From Fuerstiella sp. (GTDB lineage: Bacteria > Planctomycetota > Planctomycetia > Planctomycetales > Planctomycetaceae): DNA of 64,000 nucleotides. The translations under genes and the position numbers were made by a program. Shown here one piece after another: positions 46,383 to 55,821 of this stretch (the first letter of the stretch is position 1; each line of letters starts with the position of its first letter). The notes under the pieces are model-generated. The model saw only the letters and a program-made list of their open reading frames with translations, had not been told where the DNA came from and did not search any database. The stretch is taken from the NCBI GenBank assembly GCA_029245955.1, contig JAQWOH010000086.1, forward strand, positions 19,770 through 83,769, written 5' to 3'.

Positions 46383-46476
46383 CTTGTGTGATCCAGGGAC
46401 ACGTATCGCAGTTGGTGTTATTGGCCCTGACATCCAAGGGCGTGAAGGAGGGATGGTCTGTGAGTTGCTTCGGCTG

Positions 46477-46504
46477 CACTTCCTTGATTGCACTTCCTTG
46501 ATTG
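46477..46504. repeat. Perfect 14-bp tandem duplication
   Basis: The unit cacttccttgattg occurs twice head to tail (46477-46490 and 46491-46504), in the gap between the two minus-strand genes. Same size as the repeat at 3700 but a different sequence. Confidence 0.9.
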
Positions 46505-46551
46505 CGCTTCGTGTTCCCGGCTGTCGTGCAGGATATTCGCTGGAAGTGTTG

Positions 46552-48801
46552 TCAAACCAAACCGCTTTTTTTTCGGCATAGCCACTCCACGGACAGCAGA
46601 ATTACGAACAACAGCAGGCTGAGCCAGTTATCCCACAGAGTAACCCGTTCGGAACGTTTAACTTCCAGACTCGGAAGTCCCTGGTCGGCCCACTGTTTGA
46701 GCCGTTCCAGCATATCGTCTGATGTTAGAAAGTCACCCGCACTGACGTGAGCCAGTTCACGCATGAGGGACGGATCTGCGACAGGGTTGTCCAGCTCCGG
46801 ATCGCGCGCACTCACCAGAAATCGCGTCGTTGCGAAATTCAGGCTCCCGTTTTCGTCAGCGGCTGAAACTGTTGCCCAGTAGTCGCCGGGGGGCGTTGTG
46901 TTGCGGAAGTCCCCGGCACCGTAGGCATCCTCAGACCGGGACGCGACAACTTCATTGTCGCCATCCGGAAGTTGTACGGTAACGTCATAATTGATGCCCA
47001 TCAGTGGTGCACCGTCGGCATCCCGCAGTCCGAACGAGAGCTCCGCCAGGGCCCCGGGGTTAAGGTCGCGTGGCTCTACGTTGATCCACAGTCGGGAATC
47101 GCTGTCGTTCTCCATTTTTGTCAGCCAGAAGATGATTTGTCGCCAGAAACGCTGGTGAGCTTCAACTGCCCAGTCTTCATCCACGGCCCACTGCCATGTG
47201 GTGTCTCCGGCAAATGCCAGTACGCGAGACGCACCGACGTTCTGACCGATGAGTAAGGGCATGCCGTTGGGTGATTCTGCGAGGATCTGAGCCGCTCCGC
47301 CGTCGCGAATGCGAAGAGCATTGGCTCCGGTTAATGGGGGCAGATCGTTCCAACGCTGCTTGTTCTGGTCCGGCGGAGCAATCTGCAGAATGGGATTGCG
47401 GATGGCCAGGCGAGTGGGCAGCATGGGAATGTCGTCCGTCAACTGCTGATCGTCGTCAGTCATTGACACCGGCAGCAGTTGCCCCAGGGGCGTTCGATGA
47501 TAGCCACCTCCGCCAAAACTGTCCTCTCCCCCGATCATCATGAATCCTGCTCCCAGTTCGCAACAGGCGTAGAGCTTCTGCAGACGTTCTGCTCCGAAGA
47601 GGTCGGCGGGGACATCACCGATGATGAATGCGTCGTAATTTCCCGGAGTGAACCAGTCCTCGTTAAAATCGTTGCGTTCCGAGAACTCTGCAGGATAGAC
47701 ATGCATGTGATCCAGTTGCACGCGACTGCTGACGTTGATCCGGCGCAGCCACTTGTATTCAGGCCGCAGTCTGTCGAAGTAGGCGACTCGAATTCCACCG
47801 GAGCGAACACGAATGATTGTCTCGACTCGGTTATTTGTGGGGCGGACTTCGTTGTCCAGTACATCCACTTGTACTGCAACTTTGATTTCACCGGCCTGTT
47901 CGGGAACAAACTGCAGATCCAGAGTCACGTCTTCTGCCGTGTCCGCAGGTCTGTGGACCTTCAACGTGATGTTGTCCTTGCCGGGCGGCACCGCGCGCAT
48001 TTCACCGGTTTTTCCCATCGGCAGCTGCGCTCTGTCTTCAACCAGCACGCGTACTCGACACTCACGACCTTCTGCGCCAAAGGACTTCAGGCGAACTTTG
48101 ATCGGCACGACGTTTCGAATGAATACATCACGGGCAATATCAAGTTCACTGACACCCAGATCCAGGGTCGTGGTTTGAATCTCAGAGCTGCCTGTGACAA
48201 CAGTGTAGACCGGGCTGTTCTGCCTTCCGGACAGTCGTGCTGCCTGTATTGGATCGATGTCGTGCTGTCTGCTGACGGCCTGTTTTCCGTCACTCCAAAA
48301 CAGGATCGCGGCAATTCTTTCGCGAGTCGCTTCTTTTGCGAGCGTTTCCAGATTGGCACCGATCGCCGTCATTTTTCCGTCAGCGGCGGCGGTGGGGATT
48401 TCGATTGCGGTCATTTCCTCGGCCAGATCCCGCAGTCGGATTTCAACGGTCTCGCCAATCACATCCAGATATGGTTTCGCGGATTCGTAAAGTTCCAGTA
48501 ATTCCTGTCGTCTGGTCATGCCGCCGGCACCATCCGGCGTGCCCATGCTGCCGCTGCTGTCCAGCACCACATACAGCACAGCGTCGGAACGGTCGTTTGA
48601 TTCCAGTACGGCGGCTGGACGAAGCAGCCAGAATGTGATGAGCAGGATGCTGACGACGCGCAGCGTCGTCAGCGTCCATCGCCATACGGAGGGCAGGTGT
48701 CGGATACGTCGCGGGTAGCCCAGTTGTACGACGAACAACATGAAAACGCATGTCAGTACGACAAGAGGCCATGGCCAGATTGGTGCAAACGCCAGTTTCA
48801 T
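46552..48801 (-). CDS. Membrane protein with VWA and glutamine-amidotransferase-like domains
   Basis: A 749-residue protein with two N-terminal helices (LVVLTCVFMLFVVQLGY; LRVVSILLITFWLLRPAAV) and a C-terminal one (WLSLLLFVILLSVEWLCRK). After helix 2 comes a von Willebrand A domain with MIDAS motif VLDSSGSMGTPD and LFWSDGKQA. A class-I glutamine-amidotransferase-like region follows (YDAFIIGDVPADLFG, MMIGGEDSFGGGGYHRTPLG, AFAGDTTWQWAVDE); such domains lack the catalytic Cys in many members. A beta-rich domain lies before the last helix. It overlaps the preceding BatA/VWA gene by ATGA, so the two proteins are likely produced together and probably act as a membrane complex. Confidence 0.85.
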   Translation of the reverse strand: MKLAFAPIWPWPLVVLTCVFMLFVVQLGYPRRIRHLPSVWRWTLTTLRVVSILLITFWLLRPAAVLESNDRSDAVLYVVLDSSGSMGTPDGAGGMTRRQELLELYESAKPYLDVIGETVEIRLRDLAEEMTAIEIPTAAADGKMTAIGANLETLAKEATRERIAAILFWSDGKQAVSRQHDIDPIQAARLSGRQNSPVYTVVTGSSEIQTTTLDLGVSELDIARDVFIRNVVPIKVRLKSFGAEGRECRVRVLVEDRAQLPMGKTGEMRAVPPGKDNITLKVHRPADTAEDVTLDLQFVPEQAGEIKVAVQVDVLDNEVRPTNNRVETIIRVRSGGIRVAYFDRLRPEYKWLRRINVSSRVQLDHMHVYPAEFSERNDFNEDWFTPGNYDAFIIGDVPADLFGAERLQKLYACCELGAGFMMIGGEDSFGGGGYHRTPLGQLLPVSMTDDDQQLTDDIPMLPTRLAIRNPILQIAPPDQNKQRWNDLPPLTGANALRIRDGGAAQILAESPNGMPLLIGQNVGASRVLAFAGDTTWQWAVDEDWAVEAHQRFWRQIIFWLTKMENDSDSRLWINVEPRDLNPGALAELSFGLRDADGAPLMGINYDVTVQLPDGDNEVVASRSEDAYGAGDFRNTTPPGDYWATVSAADENGSLNFATTRFLVSARDPELDNPVADPSLMRELAHVSAGDFLTSDDMLERLKQWADQGLPSLEVKRSERVTLWDNWLSLLLFVILLSVEWLCRKKSGLV

Positions 48802-51278
48802 CCGTTGAAGGAACCCTTCATGGAGGAGTTCGATTCATCCGGGACGGGTTCTTCGTCGTAGAAAAAATTGGCCATCAGGTGTTCGCCGCAAAACAGGATA
48901 ATCAACAGTCCCATCAGCACCGGGAACACTTCCACGCCCAGTCGTCCCACGTTCACAGCTCGATCAAGCTGCTGCGGATCGGTGACACGTGTGTAGCGTT
49001 CCGGACCAAACAGCTCGGTTAGTGTCTCATTAGTGACCGTCGTCAGATTGCTTTCGCGGTCCAGATCGTTGACTGCAAAATCGTGGTTGAATCTGTTGCC
49101 ATCATCAATAGAGCGTAGCTGGTAGTGTCCGGAGTCGTTAACGTCCGTCAGCAGAGCCGATGGCTGATCAAACGACAATGTGCCTTCGGTGAGTCGCAGA
49201 CCCGGTCGCGCCACAGCATAGCGACTGAATCGGCTGGCAGCCGGCACAGGGATTTCAACGGCATCGCCCACAACAAAGTTTCGTTGTTCGTCCGCGGCTC
49301 CAGTCAGGTACTGCATTATCTCGTCAACCAGCATCAGGAAGGACCAGTTGTCCACGACAAACCCTTCGTTCCACTTTCCTCCGCCGTTGACAAGGTTGTC
49401 AACGGCAGAGGCAAACAGGAGCACACGGCCGGAACCGACTCGTCGTTCCATCAGCGCCGGGCGTCTTGTCTTATCACTGAACTCCATCAGCACCCGGGAA
49501 TTCGGCAGCAGCTCAAACGTCCAGCAGATGTCGAACAGAGCATGGGACAGGGCCGTCATGGCGTCCTGGTCATTCGAGAAGCTGCGGACAATCGGATTGT
49601 CGTCAGCGACCAGCGTCAAGCGTCCGGGGTGCGGGCGAAACGGAAGTTTGCTGATTGGCAGTCCCGGCAGAAGATTCTCAGCGTCGGCGGTTCGCCAGGT
49701 GGTGGCCTGTATCAGTTTTTCTCCCCCGGTTGTAAGAAACAATGATCCCCCATCGTCAGTAAAACGGTACAAGTCGGCCCATACAGACGGGTCCGGCCGC
49801 TGCAGATTCACAGCGCAGATGACGTCATAGTTGCCGAGTGTCTCACGAACAAGCTGCGTTGTTGTAATGGCTTTGCAGTCGAAGTTGCGAATCCCCTGAC
49901 GTGCCAGAAAGACCGGTTGCAGCGCATTCAGCAGATATCTGCCGTCGTCCAGTCGGTCAGAAACCAGCAGGATTCGCGGTACGCTGGTGACGCCAAACGT
50001 GAAATAACGAATGTCGTCAAATGTCAATGGGTCAGGTGACACCAATCGGATGAATCCGCTTTGAACATCCTGGCTTTTCAGGCCACGTACGTTGAATACT
50101 GCAACCGGGGGGCTTCCGTCAAAGGTGACTGTTCGCCGCGCCGCACCTCCTGCTCCACCACCCGCGATTTCGTTTCCTTCGTTGTCCAGCGTGTAAACTT
50201 CGACTGTCGCTTCCCTATCAGCCGCGGCCGTTGGTACCACTGTGACTGAGACACTCACCGACTGTCCTTCCACAGTCGCCTGTCGATTAAGACGCAGTTC
50301 AGTCAGAGAAACATTGATTGGATTGCTGACGCCAACGTCGACCAGATAGATCTGCAGCCAGTCGTGCTGGACCAGTAAATCTCGCAACCCGGATTCGTCC
50401 GGAACCTGCCATGCCACTTCGGAGAAGTCAGTCAGTACATAGATTTCCCGGGAAAACAGATCTTCTGTGCCCAGTTCGTGCTGTACCTGTTCACGGTCCA
50501 GCACATGGCCCTCGATCGCATCCTTGATCACAGAATTCAGGGAACGCGGCACGGTGCTGGGTTTCAGGTCGTTGATCCGCGATCGAGCCCCGGCGAGGTC
50601 TGCCTGAAAGACGACATCAGATGCCAGGGTAGACGTGACCACAGCGACGCGACTGCCCTGCGGAAGATCTGTCAAATGATCCGTGGCAATCTGTTCAGCC
50701 TGTTCAAGCCGGCTCTTTCCTTCCTGCTGGTAAGTCATGCTCAGACTGTTGTCAAATACGAACACAGCGGCGACGGGAATGTCAGCAGCGAGTGGGTTTC
50801 GTGGTCCGGTCATTTCAGCCCGTACACGCAGGCCCCAGGGGACGCCAACGCAGATCAGAACAGCCACGATGCCGCCCAGCAGGGTCCAGACTCGCAGACG
50901 ACCGCGTCGTTCCCGCAACAGATGTTCGGCCGATTCTGTGGCGCGGGCTCGTCTGTTTAACCAGTGATAGGTTCCTGAGACGCCACCGATCACCGTGGCC
51001 AGAACCAGCCACTCGTGCCATTGCAATGCATATCGCGCGGCCGGCAGAGATGGTCGAGTCAGCGCCAGCACTGCAGTGATAATCACCACGGCGCGCAACA
51101 GCAACAGCAGGATCTGTCGTAGCTTCATCCGCCGCGAATTGGATGTCTGGCGCGTCCTGAGCAGCTGCAACGCCGGAAACTCAATCCGTTTCGGTTTAGC
51201 ACGCATGATCAGGTGCAGCAGGACGGGCAGCCCCGCCAGGATGACCCCAGCCAGAAGTGATGCGTTAATCAGCGCCAT
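48798..51278 (-). CDS. BatA-domain VWA membrane protein
   Basis: An 826-residue protein. The N-terminus is the BatA/aerotolerance type: NASLLAGVILAGLPVLLHLI, then RAKPKRIEFPALQLLRTRQT and a second helix LLLLLRAVVIITAVLALTRP. Two further helices are followed by a VWA domain with MIDAS VFDNSLSMTYQQEG (D-x-S-x-S). Next are beta domains and a region resembling amidotransferase-like folds (LLVSDRLDDGRYLLNALQPV, DGGSLFLTTGGEKL). The C-terminal helix is FPVLMGLLIILFCGEHLMAN. It is the first member of a coupled pair with the gene at 46552. In other bacteria BatA-type proteins work with MoxR ATPases and DUF58; neither is seen here. Confidence 0.85.
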   Translation of the reverse strand: MALINASLLAGVILAGLPVLLHLIMRAKPKRIEFPALQLLRTRQTSNSRRMKLRQILLLLLRAVVIITAVLALTRPSLPAARYALQWHEWLVLATVIGGVSGTYHWLNRRARATESAEHLLRERRGRLRVWTLLGGIVAVLICVGVPWGLRVRAEMTGPRNPLAADIPVAAVFVFDNSLSMTYQQEGKSRLEQAEQIATDHLTDLPQGSRVAVVTSTLASDVVFQADLAGARSRINDLKPSTVPRSLNSVIKDAIEGHVLDREQVQHELGTEDLFSREIYVLTDFSEVAWQVPDESGLRDLLVQHDWLQIYLVDVGVSNPINVSLTELRLNRQATVEGQSVSVSVTVVPTAAADREATVEVYTLDNEGNEIAGGGAGGAARRTVTFDGSPPVAVFNVRGLKSQDVQSGFIRLVSPDPLTFDDIRYFTFGVTSVPRILLVSDRLDDGRYLLNALQPVFLARQGIRNFDCKAITTTQLVRETLGNYDVICAVNLQRPDPSVWADLYRFTDDGGSLFLTTGGEKLIQATTWRTADAENLLPGLPISKLPFRPHPGRLTLVADDNPIVRSFSNDQDAMTALSHALFDICWTFELLPNSRVLMEFSDKTRRPALMERRVGSGRVLLFASAVDNLVNGGGKWNEGFVVDNWSFLMLVDEIMQYLTGAADEQRNFVVGDAVEIPVPAASRFSRYAVARPGLRLTEGTLSFDQPSALLTDVNDSGHYQLRSIDDGNRFNHDFAVNDLDRESNLTTVTNETLTELFGPERYTRVTDPQQLDRAVNVGRLGVEVFPVLMGLLIILFCGEHLMANFFYDEEPVPDESNSSMKGSFNG

Positions 51279-51499
51279 ATCGAAATTCTGTCACCAGCCG
51301 AAATCTGTTTCATCTTCCAGTTTCCTGTATCGGAAAGAATGATACACCGTTCCACGGAACAATGAAGGATTCTGTCGGCGGAGTCGTCGGGAGTCGGAAA
51401 ATGAAAAGTCAGCCTGCTGGAATGTCAGGCCGGACTGCGTCAGGGCGTGTTTTTCCGGAAATATTTGCGCATTGGAAGGATTCCGCGACAGAATGACGT

Positions 51500-53311
51500 T
51501 CAACGGTGAGAACGGTTCTGCTTAGACGAATCATGCACTGAACTGCGGTCCTGCGGTACCTGCGTCGGGCTGTCCAGACACACCGTTTCGGAAGACGGTC
51601 GGCCGCGGGGCCATGACAACACGAACCGTGTGCCTTCTCCCGGACCGCCCTCAATGCGAATTCGCCCGCCGTGCTCACGGATGATTTTCCGGCTGACGGG
51701 CAGACCGATGCCTGTGCCACGCTCTCCTTTTGAAGATTCAAACAGATTGAAGACCGTCGCGCGGTGATCTTCCGGTATTCCCGGTCCGTTATCGGTGACG
51801 GCGACCAGCATGACGTCGTTAACCTTGTCATAGCTGGTCTGCAGAACAACTCTCGCATCTTCTGATTCGGCAACTGCATCGATCGCGTTTAATGCGACGT
51901 TCAGCACCGACCGATGAATGCCTTCGTGATCGAATGCCGCCAGCGGCAGTTCCGGTTCCGGTCGGAATTCAAAAGTGACTCCGTACTCGGTAGCGGGAGT
52001 CATAGCCAGTTCAGTGACTTCTTCACATATGCGGTTCACATTACCCGACTGCAGGTCTGGTACTCTGTCCTTGGTAAACGACAGCATGTCCATCACCAGA
52101 TCGTAAATCCGATTCTGATTGCGTTCCACAATTCCCCAGCCCTGCCGGACGACGTCGTCCTTCGACTGGTCAAGGCCCATCTGGATCAGATATCCGCCAC
52201 CTCGAACGCCTTGCAGAATATTCTTGATATGGTGACTGAGAACAGCAATTGTCTGCCCCATCGCTGCGAAGCGTTCCGCTTTCAGCAGTGCATCGTGGAA
52301 TCGTCGGGATTCCACGGCAAGTGCGGACTGACGCGCGACAGCCAGGACAGACTTAAGATGTTCATCAGACAGGCTGCCCGATCCTTCCGTGACACCGTCC
52401 GTGGAAATGTCAATGTAAAACACTCCCCGCAACGCTTCCTGTCCACGCATCGGCGCGCAGATTGCTTCTCGTATTCCGGACGAAGCAATACTCTGGCCCC
52501 CTTCAAATCGAGCATCGTGCAGTGCATCGGACGTACGAACGGCTTTTCCGTGTCGCAGCACGTAGCCGGTGATCGAACGAGAAATGGGCATCTGCTCTTG
52601 TGGCGGCTCGGGCGCAGCGACGTTGTCAGCGGACCGTTCATTGCTGTCGGTCGATCGTTTCCGGTCTTCGTCGCCAACACCCGATGTCGCTGGTTTCCGA
52701 GGCCGCTGGCAGAAGACCAGTGGGGTCAGTTCTTCGCTCACAGCGTCCTTCAGCAGCACGCAGCCTCGATCTGCACGAACGGCATCCAGAGTCAATTCCA
52801 GAATACGCTGCATCAGCGATTCCAGTGTATGCGCCGGGCGCACCAGTTCTTCGGCAACCTCGTACAGCAATTGCAGTCCGACCTGTTGATCCGGCCAGAC
52901 TGCTGCGGATGAAACCGGTTCAGCGTGCACGCTTTGAACGATTTCGGAATGCTGTCCGGACTGACAATCATCAACAAAGTGAACCTGGTGTGCGGTTCTG
53001 GAGGATCTGTCGGTCGACGTCAGCTGGAACGTCAGGACCGTCGCCCCCAGACGAATGGAATCACCATGCTGCAGTATGTGTTTCGTTACCCGTCGACCGT
53101 TGACGAATGTTCCATTGGCACTTTTCAGATCCGCGATTCGATAAACACCACCGTCTTCCATGACTTTGGCGTGCTGACGTGATATTTCCGTGTCATCGAC
53201 TCGAATGTGGGTGCCGACGCTGCGCCCAATAACGAGCGCATCGTTTTGTGTGACATCGAATCTTGCGCCTCGATTCGGACCGTTGATGACCAGTAAGGTG
53301 GCAGTGTCCAT
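51500..53311 (-). CDS. FHA-GAF hybrid sensor histidine kinase
   Basis: A 603-residue cytoplasmic kinase without membrane segments. An FHA domain (about 5-100; ALVIGRSVGTHIRVDD, EISRQHAKV, DLKSANGTFVNG) binds phosphothreonine peptides. A GAF domain (about 145-340; RADRGCVLLKD to ICAPMRGQEALRGVFYIDIS) senses a small molecule or dimerises. The kinase core has the H-box VLSHHIKNILQGVR (phospho-acceptor His360), N-box VLNVALNAIDAV, G1 VTDNGPGIPEDH, F-box VFNLFESSKGERGTGIGLPV and a final G2 GGPGEGTRFVLSW. No response regulator is next to it. It starts five bases after the ligA stop, so it is probably co-transcribed with ligA. Confidence 0.92.
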   Translation of the reverse strand: MDTATLLVINGPNRGARFDVTQNDALVIGRSVGTHIRVDDTEISRQHAKVMEDGGVYRIADLKSANGTFVNGRRVTKHILQHGDSIRLGATVLTFQLTSTDRSSRTAHQVHFVDDCQSGQHSEIVQSVHAEPVSSAAVWPDQQVGLQLLYEVAEELVRPAHTLESLMQRILELTLDAVRADRGCVLLKDAVSEELTPLVFCQRPRKPATSGVGDEDRKRSTDSNERSADNVAAPEPPQEQMPISRSITGYVLRHGKAVRTSDALHDARFEGGQSIASSGIREAICAPMRGQEALRGVFYIDISTDGVTEGSGSLSDEHLKSVLAVARQSALAVESRRFHDALLKAERFAAMGQTIAVLSHHIKNILQGVRGGGYLIQMGLDQSKDDVVRQGWGIVERNQNRIYDLVMDMLSFTKDRVPDLQSGNVNRICEEVTELAMTPATEYGVTFEFRPEPELPLAAFDHEGIHRSVLNVALNAIDAVAESEDARVVLQTSYDKVNDVMLVAVTDNGPGIPEDHRATVFNLFESSKGERGTGIGLPVSRKIIREHGGRIRIEGGPGEGTRFVLSWPRGRPSSETVCLDSPTQVPQDRSSVHDSSKQNRSHR

Positions 53312-53316
53312 CCGAT

Positions 53317-55338
53317 TCAGCTTTCAAGCATTGCCAGAAACTCGTCTTCATCAAGAATCGTGATACCCAGCCCCTGTGCTTTGGACAACTTGCTGCCGGC
53401 CTTTTCGCCGGCAACCAGATAGTCGGTCCTGCTGGAAACACTGCCGGATGCCTTACCACCGTGATCCCGAACTAATTGTTTCGCTTTATCCCGTGTCATT
53501 CTGGCCAGGGTACCAGTAACGACAACCGATTTGCCAGACAGTTTTCCACTGTCAGCCTCCGAATCATCGCTCCGGTCGATTTCTGTTCCCTGATTCACCC
53601 CCAGCTGATTCAGCTGTGCAAGAAGATTGCGGCCGACCGGCGACGCGAAGAAATGGTGCACAGATGCCGCAATCACCGGACCGATTTCATCAACTGCCGA
53701 CAACGCCTCCTCGGACTGCGATGCGATTTCATCGCCCGTCCCAAAGGCCCGTTCCAGCACCTGCGCGTTGCTTTGGCCCACCTGCCGGATATTGAGCCCG
53801 GTCAGCAGCCGCCAAAATGGCTGTTGTTTGGACGCTTCAATGCCGGCCAGCAGCCGGTCGATGGACTTTTCGCCCAGTCGTTCCAGTTTCAACAGCTCCT
53901 CACGGCTTTCGCGGAGACGATAGAGTGATGGAATGCCGTCCACGAGTCCTGAGTCCAGCAACTGTTCCACCAGCTTCTCGCCCAGTCCATCAATATCCAT
54001 GGCCGGCCGCGACGCAAAAAAAATCAGAGTTTCACGCAGTTGTGCCGGGCAGTTCGGGTTCGGGCAGCGAATGTAGACGCCGCCTTCATCCTGCTGCACG
54101 CCGGAGCCGCATTCCGGACAGAACTCCGGGTAAGTAAACGGCTTCTCATGACCTGATCGCGTGGCCTCATTGACTCGCAGAACGTGAGGGATGATCTTTC
54201 CCGCCTTCTCCACCAGGACCGTGTCTCCGACCATCACTCCCAGACGCTGCAGCTCATCACGGTTGTGCAGGCTGGCTCGTGATACGGTCGTACCATCAAT
54301 TTCAACCGGCTCCAGTTCGGCCACGGGTGTGAGCGTTCCCGTCTTGCCAACCTGAATGGCGATATCCAGAACCCGAGTTTCTGCTTCGTAACGTTCCCAT
54401 TTGTAGGCCCGGACCCAGCGCGGGCTTTTTGATGTCGTTCCGAGCCGTTCGCGTTCGGCAAGGCGGTTCAACTTGACCACAATTCCGTCCACTTCGAATG
54501 GCAGCGAGGCGACGCCCTCCATCATGGTCCCGATAGTCATCATTAATTCAGCAACCCCGGTCGCCTTTCCTGCACCCGGTGTCACAGGCAGGCCCATGTT
54601 CCTGATGGAGTCCAGAAACTGCAGGTAGTCCGGCCACGAAACTCCCTGAACATAGCCGACACCATGAGCCAGGAATCGCAGGCTGCGTTTGTGAGCCTCG
54701 CCTGGGTCCAGTAACTTCAAGGCACCGGCGGCGGCGTTTCGCGGGTTCTTGAACGGCTCGTCACCGGCGGCCGCCTGAGCCGCCTGGAACCTGGCAAAGT
54801 CCTCGTTCAGAATGACCACTTCGCCACGTACTTCCAGCACGGACGGAGCTGATGATGTCTGCAGCCGCAGCGGCACGCCGCCAACGACCCGGGCGTTGGA
54901 CGTAATGTCGTCTCCGACGATACCGTTTCCACGTGTGACACCGCGGACCAGAACGCCCTCTTCATAGATCAGCGCCATGGCGACGCCATCGATCTTGTAT
55001 TCGACACTGAATTCCAGCTGTTCTCGGTCGAGGAGTTTTCGCAGTCCGGCGTCCCAGTCAAGAAGCTCCTGTTCCTCGAATGCGTTGTCGATCGACAGCA
55101 TCGGCAGGTGATGTTCGTACTGCTCGAATCCGTCGATCGGTTCTCCGCCAACTTTGCGTGTCGGGCTGGCCTCAGAATCGTACTCCGGATGCTCTGCCTC
55201 TAACCGCTGCAGTTCCGCCAGCAGGCGGTCGTAGTCTCGGTCGGGGATCTCAGGTGTTGCCTCGACATAATACAGACGGTTATGCCGTTCAAGCTCTGTG
55301 CGAAACGCTTCAATTTTCAAGCGCGCGGATTCGGTCAT
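53317..55338 (-). CDS. ligA: NAD-dependent DNA ligase
   Basis: Seals nicks during replication and repair using NAD. All domains are visible in the 673 residues: Ia/adenylation domain with HNRLYYVEATPEIPDRDYDR and nucleotidyl-lysine motif VEYKIDGVAM (Lys115), TRGNGIVGDDIT, the OB fold (VQVGKTGTLTPVAELEPVEI in the variant IQVGKTG), a zinc finger (CPECGSG and CPNPNCPAQ), helix-hairpin-helix repeats (LERLGEKSIDRLLAGIEAS) and a C-terminal BRCT domain (SVVVTGTLARMTRDKAK). ATG 55338 is chosen; a TTG at 55371, overlapping the preceding stop as TTGA, is an alternative that would add 11 residues. Confidence 0.97.
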   Translation of the reverse strand: MTESARLKIEAFRTELERHNRLYYVEATPEIPDRDYDRLLAELQRLEAEHPEYDSEASPTRKVGGEPIDGFEQYEHHLPMLSIDNAFEEQELLDWDAGLRKLLDREQLEFSVEYKIDGVAMALIYEEGVLVRGVTRGNGIVGDDITSNARVVGGVPLRLQTSSAPSVLEVRGEVVILNEDFARFQAAQAAAGDEPFKNPRNAAAGALKLLDPGEAHKRSLRFLAHGVGYVQGVSWPDYLQFLDSIRNMGLPVTPGAGKATGVAELMMTIGTMMEGVASLPFEVDGIVVKLNRLAERERLGTTSKSPRWVRAYKWERYEAETRVLDIAIQVGKTGTLTPVAELEPVEIDGTTVSRASLHNRDELQRLGVMVGDTVLVEKAGKIIPHVLRVNEATRSGHEKPFTYPEFCPECGSGVQQDEGGVYIRCPNPNCPAQLRETLIFFASRPAMDIDGLGEKLVEQLLDSGLVDGIPSLYRLRESREELLKLERLGEKSIDRLLAGIEASKQQPFWRLLTGLNIRQVGQSNAQVLERAFGTGDEIASQSEEALSAVDEIGPVIAASVHHFFASPVGRNLLAQLNQLGVNQGTEIDRSDDSEADSGKLSGKSVVVTGTLARMTRDKAKQLVRDHGGKASGSVSSRTDYLVAGEKAGSKLSKAQGLGITILDEDEFLAMLES

Positions 55339-55367
55339 CAGTTTGCTGTCTTTCGCGGCAGCGGGGA

Positions 55368-55658
55368 TCAATTTGTCTGGTCTGACTCAGTGGTTTGCGG
55401 CCGTACGACGTGAGTTTCTTCGATGCCTTGCAGGATTCGCCAGCGGTCAATCACCATTGCCAGCACGGCGAACGTCAGAACGATAGCGAATTCCCAGATC
55501 AAAATCGCATCACCGTGAGCTTCCAGCCATTGGGAGAGCGGTGCGTCCGGATTGCCAAACAAAGATGCAATCAGGGCCAGAATCGTGAGGATAAACACCA
55601 CTGTCGCCGGAATCACCAGTCGAAACAGAAGTGACGGCTTGCTTCGTGGAGGCTTCAT
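55368..55658 (-). CDS. Small two-helix membrane protein upstream of ligA
   Basis: A 96-residue protein with hydrophobic segments LFRLVIPATVVFILTILALI and ILIWEFAIVLTFAVLAMVID, and a short polar C-terminus. ATG 55658 opens MKPPRSKPSLLFRLV; longer in-frame sequence upstream is not credible because it lies antisense to the start of the opposite gene. It directly precedes ligA (gap 29 bp, or overlapping if the TTG start is used). I do not recognise the family. Confidence 0.7.
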   Translation of the reverse strand: MKPPRSKPSLLFRLVIPATVVFILTILALIASLFGNPDAPLSQWLEAHGDAILIWEFAIVLTFAVLAMVIDRWRILQGIEETHVVRPQTTESDQTN

Positions 55659-55821
55659 AAATTGTAAGGCGTTCGGGGTCACAGAGTCAGACTGCCTGAT
55701 TATTGCGGACAGAGCGACCGATACAATGCGATCGCCGGAACAGACGGAAATTCCAGGCTTTCTTAGCATTCCGAGTCCGTGTGACGTACAAATGGGCACC
55801 GTACCCAGATTCTGAGGCAGC

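Noticed and set aside
47479..48501. Long plus-strand open frame opposite the VWA gene
   Set aside because: It lies wholly antisense to a well-supported VWA/amidotransferase-like gene, has no recognisable motif and shows the composition of a codon shadow.
51914..52912. Long plus-strand open frame opposite the histidine kinase gene
   Set aside because: Antisense to the FHA-GAF kinase, with no protein family features.
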